Origin: a virus
Reading direction: 5' to 3' (one strand)
DNA length: 22,148 nucleotides
Virus record (IMG/VR): IMGVR_UViG_3300034072_002213
Coordinates: 1-22,148 of that record
Position 1 is the stretch's first letter. The number at the start of each line of letters is the position of its first letter. A model generated the notes under the pieces. It was not told where the DNA came from, searched no databases, and saw only the letters and a list, made by a program, of their open reading frames with translations. Both the position numbers and the translations under genes were made by a program. This document shows positions 1-7,443 of the stretch, one piece after another.

Positions 1-492
1 ATGGCGTTGACGATTGCCAGGGGGAACCAGCGGCGACGACAGATACGACAGGTGGCGACCCGCGGCTGGACCAGCGAGAAGCGGCAGACCTTTCTCGACT
101 TGCTGGCGGTGACCTGCAACGTCCAGCTGGCCTGTGCGGAGACCGGCATGTCGAAGCGCGGCGTCTATGCGCTGCGTCGCCGCGATCCTGAGTTCGCCGC
201 GCTTTGGCGCGAAGCCCTGCTGATGGGCTATGACCGGCTGGAGGAGCGGTTGCTGCGGCAGGCGGGTGCCGGCGTGAACGATGTGGCGTTCGGCGCCGGC
301 GACGAGCCGGAGGGGCCGCTCAATGCCGAGCTGGCGCTCATCCTGTTGCGCAACCATCGCCCGACGGTGGAAGGCCGGCGCAAGCGGCCGGCCGGCCCGA
401 TCCGCCGCGCGACCCGGGAAGAGGCGGAGGCGGCGCTGACCAAAAGGCTGGATGCGCTGGAGAAGCGGCTGAAGGCGGAAAAGGGGCGGTGA
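1..492 (+). CDS. Small terminase-like protein (GTA gp1 position)
   Basis: This 163-aa basic protein lies immediately upstream of the large terminase and overlaps it by 4 bases, the usual place for a small terminase subunit. That subunit recognises DNA and hands it to the packaging motor. Residues about 30-75 form a plausible helix-turn-helix region (LACAETGMSKRGVYALRRRD), followed by a helical part with WREALLMGYDRLEERLL. The tail from about 125 onward is rich in Lys, Arg and Glu and probably forms a coiled coil. Small terminases of GTAs are divergent, so the call rests mainly on position and the helix-turn-helix. The ATG is the first base of the window, so its ribosome binding site and any longer start cannot be seen. 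Confidence 0.72.
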   Translation: MALTIARGNQRRRQIRQVATRGWTSEKRQTFLDLLAVTCNVQLACAETGMSKRGVYALRRRDPEFAALWREALLMGYDRLEERLLRQAGAGVNDVAFGAGDEPEGPLNAELALILLRNHRPTVEGRRKRPAGPIRRATREEAEAALTKRLDALEKRLKAEKGR

Positions 493-1793
493 GCGATCCG
501 CTGGAGCGGCTGGCGCTGCTGGCGCCGAAGGACCGCGCCTGGGTTATGGAATGCCTCTCCGACGGCGAGTTGCGCGTCCTGAACGAATGGTGGGAGCGCT
601 GGGCGCACAAAGGCCAGTTCTGGCCCAAGGGCGACTGGCGGGTGTGGCTGATCCGGGCGGGCCGCGGCTTCGGCAAGACGCGGGCGGGCGCCGAATGGGT
701 GAGCCAGATGGCCCGCGACGTGCCGGGCGCGCGGATCGCGCTGATCGGCGCGACGCTGGAGGATGCCCGGCGGGTGATGGTGGAGGGGCCTTCCGGGCTG
801 CTGGCGGTGGCGTGGGAGGGCGAGACGCTCGAATGGCGGGCGTCGGCCGGCGAACTGGTGTTCGGATCGGGCGCGCGGGCGCTGATCTATTCCGCCGAGG
901 CGCCGGAGAAGTTGCGCGGGCCGGAACATGATTTCGCCTGGGCCGACGAACTGGCGAAATGGCCGGCAGGCGGCGGCGACGCGGCCTGGGACAATCTGAT
1001 GATGGGCATGCGCCGCGGCGCGCAGCCGCGCGTGGTGGTGACGACGACGCCGCGGCCGGTGAAGCTGATGCGGCGGGTGATGGCGCTGCCGGGCGTGCGC
1101 GAGACGCGTGGGCGGACGCGCGACAACCTGCATCTGCCGCGCAGCTTCGTCGAGGCGATGGTGGCGGATTATGCGGGCACCCGGCTCGGACGGCAGGAGC
1201 TGGAAGGCGAGATGATCGACGACGTGCCCGGCGCCTTGTGGCCCCGCGCGCTGATCGAGCGGCAGCGGCGGACGCTGGACGTGCCGCTGCTGCGGGTAGT
1301 GGTCGGCGTCGATCCGCCGGCGGGGACCGAGGGCGATGCCTGCGGGATCGTCGCGGTGGGGCTGGGCACCGACCGGCATGGCTATGTGCTCGCCGATGCG
1401 AGCGTGGCGGGGCGCAGCCCCGAAGGCTGGGCCGCGGCGGTGGCGGCGTGCGCCGCGCGGTTCGAGGCCGAATGCGTGGTGGCGGAAAAGAACCAGGGCG
1501 GCGCGATGGTGGAAAGCGTGCTGAAGGCCGCCGAAACGGGCCTGCCGATCCGGCTGGTGCATGCCAGCCGGGGCAAGAGCGTGCGGGCCGAGCCGGTGGC
1601 GCTGCTCTACGAAAAGGGCGTGCTGTGGCACGCCGATGTGTTTGCGGCGCTGGAAGAGGAGATGGCCGGGCTGCAGGCCGCCGGGGGCTATCAGGGGCCG
1701 GGGCGCTCGCCCGACCGGGCGGATGCGCTCGTATGGGCGGTGACCGAGCTGATGCTCGGGCGGCGCGGGCAGGCGGCGGTGCGGGTGGTGTGA
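489..1793 (+). CDS. Large terminase / DNA packaging ATPase-nuclease (GTA gp2)
   Basis: This 434-aa protein is the motor that pumps DNA into the prohead and cuts it. The N-terminal ATPase has a Walker A motif RAGRGFGKT (residues 56-64), a Walker B-type motif WADE (151-154) and the coupling motif TTTPRP (185-190). The C-terminal RNase H-like nuclease has candidate metal ligands at D275 (VVGVDPPAG), E333 (AEKNQGG) and D409/D412 (SPDRADALVW). Length and motif order match GTA and HK97-type terminases. The start is a GTG at 489 overlapping the stop of the previous gene (GTGA), which suggests translational coupling. In GTAs this enzyme packages random host DNA by headful. Confidence 0.95.
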   Translation: MSDPLERLALLAPKDRAWVMECLSDGELRVLNEWWERWAHKGQFWPKGDWRVWLIRAGRGFGKTRAGAEWVSQMARDVPGARIALIGATLEDARRVMVEGPSGLLAVAWEGETLEWRASAGELVFGSGARALIYSAEAPEKLRGPEHDFAWADELAKWPAGGGDAAWDNLMMGMRRGAQPRVVVTTTPRPVKLMRRVMALPGVRETRGRTRDNLHLPRSFVEAMVADYAGTRLGRQELEGEMIDDVPGALWPRALIERQRRTLDVPLLRVVVGVDPPAGTEGDACGIVAVGLGTDRHGYVLADASVAGRSPEGWAAAVAACAARFEAECVVAEKNQGGAMVESVLKAAETGLPIRLVHASRGKSVRAEPVALLYEKGVLWHADVFAALEEEMAGLQAAGGYQGPGRSPDRADALVWAVTELMLGRRGQAAVRVV

Positions 1794-1883
1794 GGGCGCG
1801 CCTTTTCGCCGGTCCTTCGGAGAGGAGGGCCTGACGGGACGGCCCCCCTTCGGCGCGGGGATTTGCTTCACGGGAGACAACCA

Positions 1884-2174
1884 ATGCGAAATTGCGTGGC
1901 GGCGGGGCTGCTGGCTCTGCTGACGGGCGCGTGCGCGCTCGATGGGCAGACCGGAATTGTGGTGGGCGCCGGCGTGACGGTGGCGGTGAACGACCGCGAC
2001 GGCGACGGGACGCTCGATGCCGCCGAGGTGCAGGCGCTGGTCGAACGGGTATTCCCGCCCGACAAGCTGACCGGCGGGTTCTGGGACGGCATGCGCACGA
2101 GCCTCACCGCCGCCTATTGGGCACGCGACCTGGACCGGGATGGCAGGCTGAGCGCGGCGGAGCTGGCGCGATGA
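1884..2174 (+). CDS. EF-hand lipoprotein between terminase and portal
   Basis: This 96-aa protein begins with a lipoprotein signal peptide: a hydrophobic stretch ending in LLTGAC, where Cys 17 would be lipidated. Two EF-hand calcium loops follow, a canonical DRDGDGTLDAAE and a second DLDRDGRLSAAE. I chose the ATG at 1884 because it has a ribosome binding site (GGGAGA) and places the signal peptide at the N-terminus; an ATG seven codons upstream lacks both. Its stop overlaps the portal start (ATGA), so it is translated with the capsid genes. A calcium-binding envelope lipoprotein is not a known structural part of the Rhodobacter capsulatus GTA. It may be host cargo carried in the cluster, or may act in assembly or release; its role is unknown. 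Confidence 0.8.
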   Translation: MRNCVAAGLLALLTGACALDGQTGIVVGAGVTVAVNDRDGDGTLDAAEVQALVERVFPPDKLTGGFWDGMRTSLTAAYWARDLDRDGRLSAAELAR

Positions 2175-3271
2175 GGTGGTTCGGGCGCAAGGCCGCGCGC
2201 GAGGGGCAGCGGCCGGCCTTGGCGCGCGGCGGCTGGGGCAGCTTCGGCGACTGGCCGCGCAGCTATGAGGTGCAGCTGCGCGAAGGCTATTGCCAGAACC
2301 CGGTCGCGCAGCGGGCGGTGCGGCTGGTGGCGGAAGGCGTGGGCGGGGCGCCGCTCGGCGGATCCGATCCGGCGCTGGTGGCGCTGGTGGCGGCGCCTTC
2401 CGGCGGGCAGCGGCTGCTCGAGACGCTGGCCGCGCAGTTGCTGCTCCACGGCAATGGCTATGTCCAGGTGCTGACCGACGGGGCGGGGGCGGTGCAGGCG
2501 CTCTATGCGCTGCGGCCCGAACGGGTGACGGTGGAGCCCGACGCGCAGGGCTGGCCGGTCGCCTATCGCTATCGGGTGGGGGAGCATGTCACGCGGCTGG
2601 CAGCGGACGATGGCGGGCGGCCGCAGATCGTGCATCTGCGTGCCTTTCATCCGGCCGACGATCATTATGGGCTCGGCTGCCTGGATGCGGCGGCGGGCGC
2701 GATCGCGATCCACAATGCGGCGACGCGGTGGAACAAGGCGCTGCTCGACAATGCGGCGCGGCCCAGCGGGGCGCTGGTCTATGATCCGGGCGATGGCTCC
2801 ACGCTGGCGCCCGACCAGTTCGCCCGGCTGAAGGACGAGATGGAGGCCGGGTTCGCCGGCGCCGCCAATGCCGGACGGCCGATGCTGCTGGAAGGCGGAC
2901 TGAAATGGCAGGCGATGAGCCTGACGCCCGCCGACATGGATTTCGTGGGGCTGAAGGCGGCGGCGGCGCGGGAGATCGCGCTGGAGTTCGGCGTGCCGCC
3001 GATGCTGCTCGGGCTGCCGGGCGATGCGGCGTACGCCAATTACCGCGAGGCCAATCGCGCGCTGTGGCGGCAGGCGATCCTGCCGGTGGCGGCGCATCTG
3101 CTGGGCGGGCTGGCGCAGGGACTGGCCGCCTGGTTTCCCGGCGCGACGCTGGCCGTGGATGTCGATCGGGTGACGGCGCTGGCCGAGGATCGCGAGCGGC
3201 TGTGGCGGCAGGTGGCGGGTGCCGATTTCCTGACCGACGACGAGAAACGCAAGCTGGTGGGGTTGCCATGA
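2171..3271 (+). CDS. Phage portal protein, HK97 type (GTA gp3)
   Basis: This 366-aa protein matches HK97-family portals, which form the dodecameric ring at the head vertex through which DNA enters and where the neck attaches. Family-like segments are the N-terminal NPVAQRAVRLVAEGVG, the GNGYVQVL strand, a central HLRAFHPADDHYGLGCLD, and the C-terminal FGVPPMLLGLPGDAAYANY followed by REANRALWRQAILP. The start at 2171 overlaps the EF-hand gene by 4 bases; the open frame extends further upstream, but only over that gene. The 3' end overlaps the next gene by 4 bases. Confidence 0.94.
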   Translation: MRWFGRKAAREGQRPALARGGWGSFGDWPRSYEVQLREGYCQNPVAQRAVRLVAEGVGGAPLGGSDPALVALVAAPSGGQRLLETLAAQLLLHGNGYVQVLTDGAGAVQALYALRPERVTVEPDAQGWPVAYRYRVGEHVTRLAADDGGRPQIVHLRAFHPADDHYGLGCLDAAAGAIAIHNAATRWNKALLDNAARPSGALVYDPGDGSTLAPDQFARLKDEMEAGFAGAANAGRPMLLEGGLKWQAMSLTPADMDFVGLKAAAAREIALEFGVPPMLLGLPGDAAYANYREANRALWRQAILPVAAHLLGGLAQGLAAWFPGATLAVDVDRVTALAEDRERLWRQVAGADFLTDDEKRKLVGLP

Positions 3272-3576
3272 ACGACGGGACGATGCTGGGCGAGCTGATC
3301 GCGCAGGCCGAGGAGGAAGGCGCCGAGCTGACGACGCTGCGCGCCATCGCCGAAGAGGCGGGGACGGTGGGCGCGGATCGCGCGCTGGCCCGGCTGGGGC
3401 TGGAGGATCCTGGCGCCGCCAAGGACATGGCCGAGCTGCGCGAGTTGCTCGGCGCGTGGCGGGATGCCAAGAAATCGATGATCAAGGCGGTGATGCAGTG
3501 GCTGGGCCGCACGCTGGCGGCGCTGGTGCTGGTGCTGCTGGCGATGCGGCTGGGCTTTCCCGGCTGGCTGAAATGA
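3268..3576 (+). CDS. Small membrane-anchored protein between portal and protease (DUF6127-like)
   Basis: This 102-aa protein overlaps both neighbours by 4 bases (portal and prohead protease), so it is part of the translational chain. Residues 1-75 are acidic and helical (LIAQAEEEGAELTTLRAIAEEAG). A single hydrophobic segment follows at about 84-98 (TLAALVLVLLAMRLGF), with a short basic end. Small proteins of this style sit at the same place in sphingomonad GTA clusters, and I believe they correspond to DUF6127; that family name is from memory and unconfirmed. A membrane anchor in a head-gene operon could tether prohead assembly, but no function is established. Confidence 0.75.
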   Translation: MNDGTMLGELIAQAEEEGAELTTLRAIAEEAGTVGADRALARLGLEDPGAAKDMAELRELLGAWRDAKKSMIKAVMQWLGRTLAALVLVLLAMRLGFPGWLK

Positions 3577-3941
3577 GCGTGCGCTTCGCGGGCTATGCCG
3601 CGGTGTTCGATCGCGCGGATCGCGGCGGGGACGTGGTGCGGCCCGGTGCCTTTGGCGCGGTGGCGCCGGTGCCGCTGCTCTGGCAGCATCGCGGGCCGCC
3701 GGTGGGCACGATCGAGGCGATCGGCGAGGATGCGCGTGGGCTGCGGGTGCTCGGCCGGGTGGACGATCCGAAGCTGGCGGCACTGGTCGCCAGCGGCGCG
3801 GTGGCGGGATTGTCGTTCGGCTACCGGGTCCAGGCGGCAAGGGCCGGGCGCCTGCGCGAGCTGACCGCACTCCGCCTGATCGAGGTGAGCCTGGTGGCGG
3901 AGCCGATGCAGCCGCTGGCGCGGGTGCACGCGGTCGGCTGA
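3573..3941 (+). CDS. Prohead maturation protease, HK97 family (GTA gp4)
   Basis: This 122-aa protein is the serine protease that trims the capsid protein and scaffold during head maturation. It opens with the typical FAGYAAVFDRADRGGDVV strand pair. Likely catalytic residues are His39 (LLWQHRGPPVG) and Ser81 (GAVAGLSFGYRV), with Glu104 (LRLIEVSLV) as a candidate third member. It ends soon after the conserved EVSLVAEPMQP, making it shorter than many phage homologues (about 160-200 aa) and consistent with a minimal protease core. The start overlaps the preceding stop (ATGA). Confidence 0.92.
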   Translation: MSVRFAGYAAVFDRADRGGDVVRPGAFGAVAPVPLLWQHRGPPVGTIEAIGEDARGLRVLGRVDDPKLAALVASGAVAGLSFGYRVQAARAGRLRELTALRLIEVSLVAEPMQPLARVHAVG

Positions 3942-4016
3942 TTTTTTTTCGAGGGTTTTGGGTGGGTTGCCCGGCGGATGCAGGTCCGCGCGGGGCCTTT
4001 GGCGTGGGAGAAGATC

Positions 4017-5051
4017 ATGGACGAACTGGAAACGAGCTTCGAGCAGGTGGCGCTGCCGCCGGTACCGCCGGTGCGGCCGATGCTGGCCGGGGGGCGGCCG
4101 GTGACGAGCGCGGCGTTCGACGGCTATCTGCGCGGCGGCGTGGAAACCAAGGCGCTGTCCGGCGCGAGCGGTGCCGAGGGCGGCTATGCGGTGCCGCGCG
4201 AGATCGACGCGCGGATCGATGCGACTCTCGATGCGATCTCGCCGATCCGCGCCATCGCCAATGTGGTGAAGGTGGGGACGAGCGGCTATCGCAAGCTGGT
4301 GGCGAGCGGCGGCTTCGAAAGCGGCTGGGCGGCGGAAACCGCCGCGCGCCCGGCCACCACGACGCCGGTCTTCAACGAAGTCGCGCCGCCCTTTGGCGAG
4401 CTCTACGCCAATCCGGCGGCCAGCCAGGCGATGCTGGACGACGCGATGTTCGATGTCGAGGCATGGCTGGCCGGCGAGATCGCCCGCGAGTTCGCCGTCG
4501 CCGAGGGCGCGGCGTTCGTGGGCGGGAGCGGCGTCAACCGGCCCAAGGGCTTCCTGGCATCGCCCACCTCGACCGCGGCCGATGCGAGCCGGGCGTTCGG
4601 CACGCTGCAATATCTGGCGACCGGCGCGGCCGGCGCGTTCGCGGCCAATCCGGAGGAGAAGCTGATCGATCTGGTGCAGGCGCTGCGGCCGCCCTATCGC
4701 CAGGGCGCGCACTGGGTGATGAATTCGGCGACGCTGGCGCGCATCCGCAAGTTCAAGACCAGCGACGGCCAGCTGCTGTGGCAGCCGGGGATCGCGGCCG
4801 GCCAGCCGGCGACGCTGCTCGGCTATCCGGTGGTCGAGGCCGAGGACATGCCGGACATCGCCGCCAACAATTTCGCGGTGGCCTTCGGCAATTTCCAGGC
4901 CGGCTATCTGATCGCCGAGCGCGGCGAGACCCAGCTGCTGCGCGATCCCTATTCGAACAAGCCGTTCGTCCATTTCTACGCGACCAAGCGGCTGGGCGGC
5001 ATGGTGAGCAATTCGGAAGCGATCAAGCTCCTGAAGTTCGCCGCGAACTGA
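4017..5051 (+). CDS. Major capsid protein, HK97 fold (GTA gp5)
   Basis: This 344-aa protein is the main shell subunit. The segment FDGYLRGGVETKALS followed by GGYAVPREIDARI is the classic start of the mature HK97-type capsid domain. Downstream are LYANPAASQAMLDDAMFDVE, a region around FVGGSGVNRPKGFL, and the C-terminal PFVHFYATKRLGG. I chose the ATG at 4017, 6 bases after GGGAGAAGATC; an in-frame ATG at 3978 would add 13 residues with no good ribosome binding site. Only about 34 residues precede the conserved domain, so the scaffolding (delta) region that the protease normally removes looks very short compared with typical HK97-type proteins. Confidence 0.95.
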   Translation: MDELETSFEQVALPPVPPVRPMLAGGRPVTSAAFDGYLRGGVETKALSGASGAEGGYAVPREIDARIDATLDAISPIRAIANVVKVGTSGYRKLVASGGFESGWAAETAARPATTTPVFNEVAPPFGELYANPAASQAMLDDAMFDVEAWLAGEIAREFAVAEGAAFVGGSGVNRPKGFLASPTSTAADASRAFGTLQYLATGAAGAFAANPEEKLIDLVQALRPPYRQGAHWVMNSATLARIRKFKTSDGQLLWQPGIAAGQPATLLGYPVVEAEDMPDIAANNFAVAFGNFQAGYLIAERGETQLLRDPYSNKPFVHFYATKRLGGMVSNSEAIKLLKFAAN

Positions 5052-5067
5052 GCCGGGAGAGCAGCCG

Positions 5068-5334
5068 ATGGCAGACAGTTTCGCGAACCGGGCCGATGCG
5101 GTTTCGGACCCGGCGACAAGGGCGGTGGCGGTCGTGCCGAGCGACTCCGTGCCGCTGCCCGACATTCCCAAGGCGCTGTATGTGGGAAGCGGTGGCAACG
5201 TGACCCTGCGCGGGGCGGGCGGCGGTGCCGACACGGTGTGGAAGAATGTCGCGAGCGGCACGATCCTGCCGTTCCGCGCGCAATATGTGCGGGCGAGCGG
5301 CACCAGCGCCGCCGACCTGCTGGCGCTCTACTGA
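5068..5334 (+). CDS. Head spike base protein (Rcc01079 family)
   Basis: This 88-aa protein resembles the spike-base protein Rcc01079 of the R. capsulatus GTA, which sits on the capsid and carries the head-spike fibre that binds recipient capsule. Matching segments are ALYVGSGGNVTLRG, VASGTILPFRAQYVRASGT and the C-terminal ADLLALY. It follows the capsid gene by 16 bases with a good ribosome binding site (CGGGAGAG). In Rhodobacter the spike genes lie outside the main cluster; here the base gene is embedded directly after the capsid. The family call is from remembered sequence style. Confidence 0.82.
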   Translation: MADSFANRADAVSDPATRAVAVVPSDSVPLPDIPKALYVGSGGNVTLRGAGGGADTVWKNVASGTILPFRAQYVRASGTSAADLLALY

Positions 5335-5471
5335 TGGACGGCCTGTCGCTTTCCATCCCGGCGGTGGCGCGGCGGCGGGGATCGCCGCGCCCCGCCATCC
5401 CCGCCTCGACGCGGGTCGACCGCACCACCGGCACGGTGGATTCCACCCTGCGCACCACCGACAGGAGCTGA
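5334..5471 (+). CDS. Tiny ORF coupled to the spike base gene
   Basis: This 45-aa reading frame starts inside the stop of the spike-base gene (TGATG) and ends 2 bases before the start of the fibre gene, filling the gap exactly. That packing is what supports it. The product begins MDGLSLSIPAVARRRG and has a Thr/Arg-rich end; no domain is recognised. Its GC-rich composition is that of its neighbours. It could be a real small structural or assembly protein, the remnant of a longer gene, or chance. Confidence 0.45.
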   Translation: MDGLSLSIPAVARRRGSPRPAIPASTRVDRTTGTVDSTLRTTDRS

Positions 5472-5473
5472 AC

Positions 5474-6694
5474 ATGGCCCAGCAGCGCATCAATGTGGGT
5501 GCCGCCGCCAATGACGGCACCGGCGATACCGAGCGTGCCGCCTGGATCAAGGCGAACGCCAATTTCGACGAACTCTATGACGGCCCCGCGCGGCTGCCGG
5601 TGATCGACAAGACCGCCGCCTACACGGCGACCGCCGCGGATTGCGGCCAATCGATCCGGGCGGACGCGAGCGACGGCGCCTTCGCCATCACCCTGCCGGC
5701 GAGCGCCGCGCGCGACGGCGATTGCCTGCGGGTGCAGAAGGGCGATGCCGGCGGCAACCGGGTGACGGTGCGCGATGCCGCGGCGAGCGATCTCGCCTGG
5801 CTTTCGGCACCGGGCGATTGCGCCTCGTTCGTCTGGCGGCAGGGGGCGTGGGAGGCGTTCGACTGGCGGATCGCGCCACTGCGGATCGTCTATGCCAGTT
5901 CCGGCACCAGCACCAGACCGCCGCTGGCCAGCGGCCTGGAGGTGATGGCGATCGGCGGCGGCGGCGGTGGCGGATCTGGGCGCTGCGGCGCCAGCTTCAG
6001 CATCCGCACCGGCGGGGCGGGCGGCAGCGGCGGGATGGTGCAGCTGCTGCGCTTCCCCGCCGCAGCCCATGGCGTGACCGAATCGGTGACGGTGGGCGCG
6101 GGCGGCACCGGCGGCCCCGCCGCGGGCATTGGCGCCGCCAACGGCACGGCGGGCGGCGCGGGCGGCGCGAGCCTGCTGGGCGGGCTGCTCCGCGCCGACG
6201 GCGGCAATGGCGGCGGTGCCGGCCAGACCGGCAACGCGCTTGCCGGCACGGCGCTGGCGAGCGGCACCTTCGCCCCGCTGGGCGGCGGCGGCGGCAGCAC
6301 CTCGACCGCCATGTCCGGCACGGGCACCGCCGGGGCTACCGGCGGCGGCGCGGGCGGCGCCAGCATCGACGCGTCGAATGTGGTGCGACTGCCGGCGGCG
6401 GGGGGCGCGGGCTCGACCCATGCCGGCACCGCCATCGCCGGCGGCACCCCGGGGACATCGTTCAGCTTCGCCGGGGGCGGTGGCGGTGCCGCCGATCCGG
6501 CGCTGCATTCCGGCGGGTCCGGCGGCGGCGGCGGCTATACCGGCAATCTGATCGGCAATGCCGGCGCGGGCGGCGCCGGGGGCACGCCGGGTGGCGGCGG
6601 TGGTGGCGGCGGCGCCTGCGACCTTGGCTTTACCTCGGGTGCCGGCGGCGTTGGCGGTCGCGGCGAGGTGCGCGTCACCTGGACCTTCGGCTGA
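5474..6694 (+). CDS. Glycine-rich spike/tail fibre protein
   Basis: This 406-aa protein has a phage-fibre N-terminus with INVGAAANDGTGD and NANFDELY (residues 6-35), a motif common at the attachment end of tail fibres and adhesins. A beta-rich middle (about 45-140) follows. From about 161 to 400 it is dominated by Gly runs alternating with Ala, Ser and Thr, ending in GEVRVTWTFG. Gly-rich arrays of this kind form packed polyglycine-II helices in some phage adhesins. Placed right after the spike base, it is the natural candidate for the spike fibre that contacts recipient cells. The start has a strong site (AGGAGCTGAAC). Confidence 0.8.
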   Translation: MAQQRINVGAAANDGTGDTERAAWIKANANFDELYDGPARLPVIDKTAAYTATAADCGQSIRADASDGAFAITLPASAARDGDCLRVQKGDAGGNRVTVRDAAASDLAWLSAPGDCASFVWRQGAWEAFDWRIAPLRIVYASSGTSTRPPLASGLEVMAIGGGGGGGSGRCGASFSIRTGGAGGSGGMVQLLRFPAAAHGVTESVTVGAGGTGGPAAGIGAANGTAGGAGGASLLGGLLRADGGNGGGAGQTGNALAGTALASGTFAPLGGGGGSTSTAMSGTGTAGATGGGAGGASIDASNVVRLPAAGGAGSTHAGTAIAGGTPGTSFSFAGGGGGAADPALHSGGSGGGGGYTGNLIGNAGAGGAGGTPGGGGGGGGACDLGFTSGAGGVGGRGEVRVTWTFG

Positions 6695-6705
6695 GGAGAC
6701 GGACG

Positions 6706-6837
6706 ATGGCAGTATATCGCGTGGTGGAAGCCGGGGCGGTGGTGAACCGGATCGAGTGGGACGGCGTGTCCTCCTATGATCCCGGCGACGGGCGCACCCT
6801 GGAGCCAGAGACGGAGCCCGCGCCCGCCGCAGCGTAG
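6706..6837 (+). CDS. Small protein following the fibre gene
   Basis: This 43-aa protein starts 11 bases after the fibre stop with a good ribosome binding site (GAGGAGACGG). Its sequence VYRVVEAGAVVNRIEWDG resembles the short VV-NG-VVN-I-WDG motif found in small proteins or domains next to phage tail fibres. The C-terminus is a Glu/Pro/Ala tail. It probably works with, or decorates, the fibre; nothing more specific can be read. Confidence 0.68.
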   Translation: MAVYRVVEAGAVVNRIEWDGVSSYDPGDGRTLEPETEPAPAAA

Positions 6838-6876
6838 CGGCGTCCGCGCGACCCAATCAACGAGGGGAGACAGACA

Positions 6877-7443
6877 ATGGACGCACCGCCCTTTCCGGCG
6901 GCGGCGATCGCGGACGCGTGCGCGGCGGTGAAGGCGTATCTGCGGATCGAGGGCAGCGCCTCCGATGGCGCGATCGCCGCCGCCGTGCAGACCGCTTTGG
7001 CGCTGGGCGAAAGTTTTACCGGCACCGCCTGGATCGCACGCAACTGGCAATGCTGGCTCAGCCGATCGACCGACTGGCAGCGGCTGCCCGTCGCGCCGGT
7101 GACGGCGATCGGCCCGGTGGAGCGCGTCGCCCTTGACGGCGCCGCGACCCCGCTGCCGGTGGACGCCTATACGATCGATCTGGATGCGCGCGGCGAGGGC
7201 TGGGTGCGGCTGATCGCGGCGAAGGAGTCGACGCGCGCGCGCGTGACCTTCGCCGCGGGGACGGCGGCGGGCTGGGGAGACCTGCCGCCGCCCCTGGCGC
7301 AGGGCACCGTGCTGCTGGCGGCGCATCTGGTGGAAGGCCGGGGCGATCCCGGCGTGCCGCCGGTCGCGGTGGTCGCCTTCTGGCGGCCCTGGCGGCGGCT
7401 GCAGCTGATGGCGGGGGCGCGGCGATCATGCTGGAGCAGCTGA
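6877..7443 (+). CDS. Head-tail connector protein (GTA gp6)
   Basis: This 188-aa protein has the build of the gp6-like head-tail connectors that form the ring beneath the portal: an N-terminal helical part (ACAAVKAYLRIEG, then AAAVQTALALGESFTG), a beta part with NWQCWLSRSTDWQRLPVAPV and YTIDLDARGEGWVRL, and a C-terminal helix with GTVLLAAHLVEGRGD. The motif VAFWRPWRRLQL near the end is typical of GTA gp6. The start has GAGGGGAGA 7 bases upstream. Its 3' end overlaps the next gene by 16 bases. Confidence 0.85.
   Translation: MDAPPFPAAAIADACAAVKAYLRIEGSASDGAIAAAVQTALALGESFTGTAWIARNWQCWLSRSTDWQRLPVAPVTAIGPVERVALDGAATPLPVDAYTIDLDARGEGWVRLIAAKESTRARVTFAAGTAAGWGDLPPPLAQGTVLLAAHLVEGRGDPGVPPVAVVAFWRPWRRLQLMAGARRSCWSS

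Noticed and set aside
228-1880. Long antisense open frame (550 aa) opposite the terminase genes
   Set aside because: Arg/Pro/His-rich composition with no domain. It is a by-product of the high-GC coding strand and lies opposite clearly recognised genes.
3942-3955. Run of eight T after the prohead protease as an intrinsic terminator
   Set aside because: The preceding sequence forms no strong hairpin, and termination here would cut the capsid gene off from its operon.
2589-5303. 904-aa antisense open frame opposite portal to spike base
   Set aside because: Same cause: low-complexity Arg/Ala/Pro-rich translation opposite genes with strong motifs.
5950-6670. Glycine-codon repeats as a CRISPR or tandem DNA repeat
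   Set aside because: The repetition comes from GGC/GGT codons in a Gly-rich protein. There are no uniform repeats with unique spacers.
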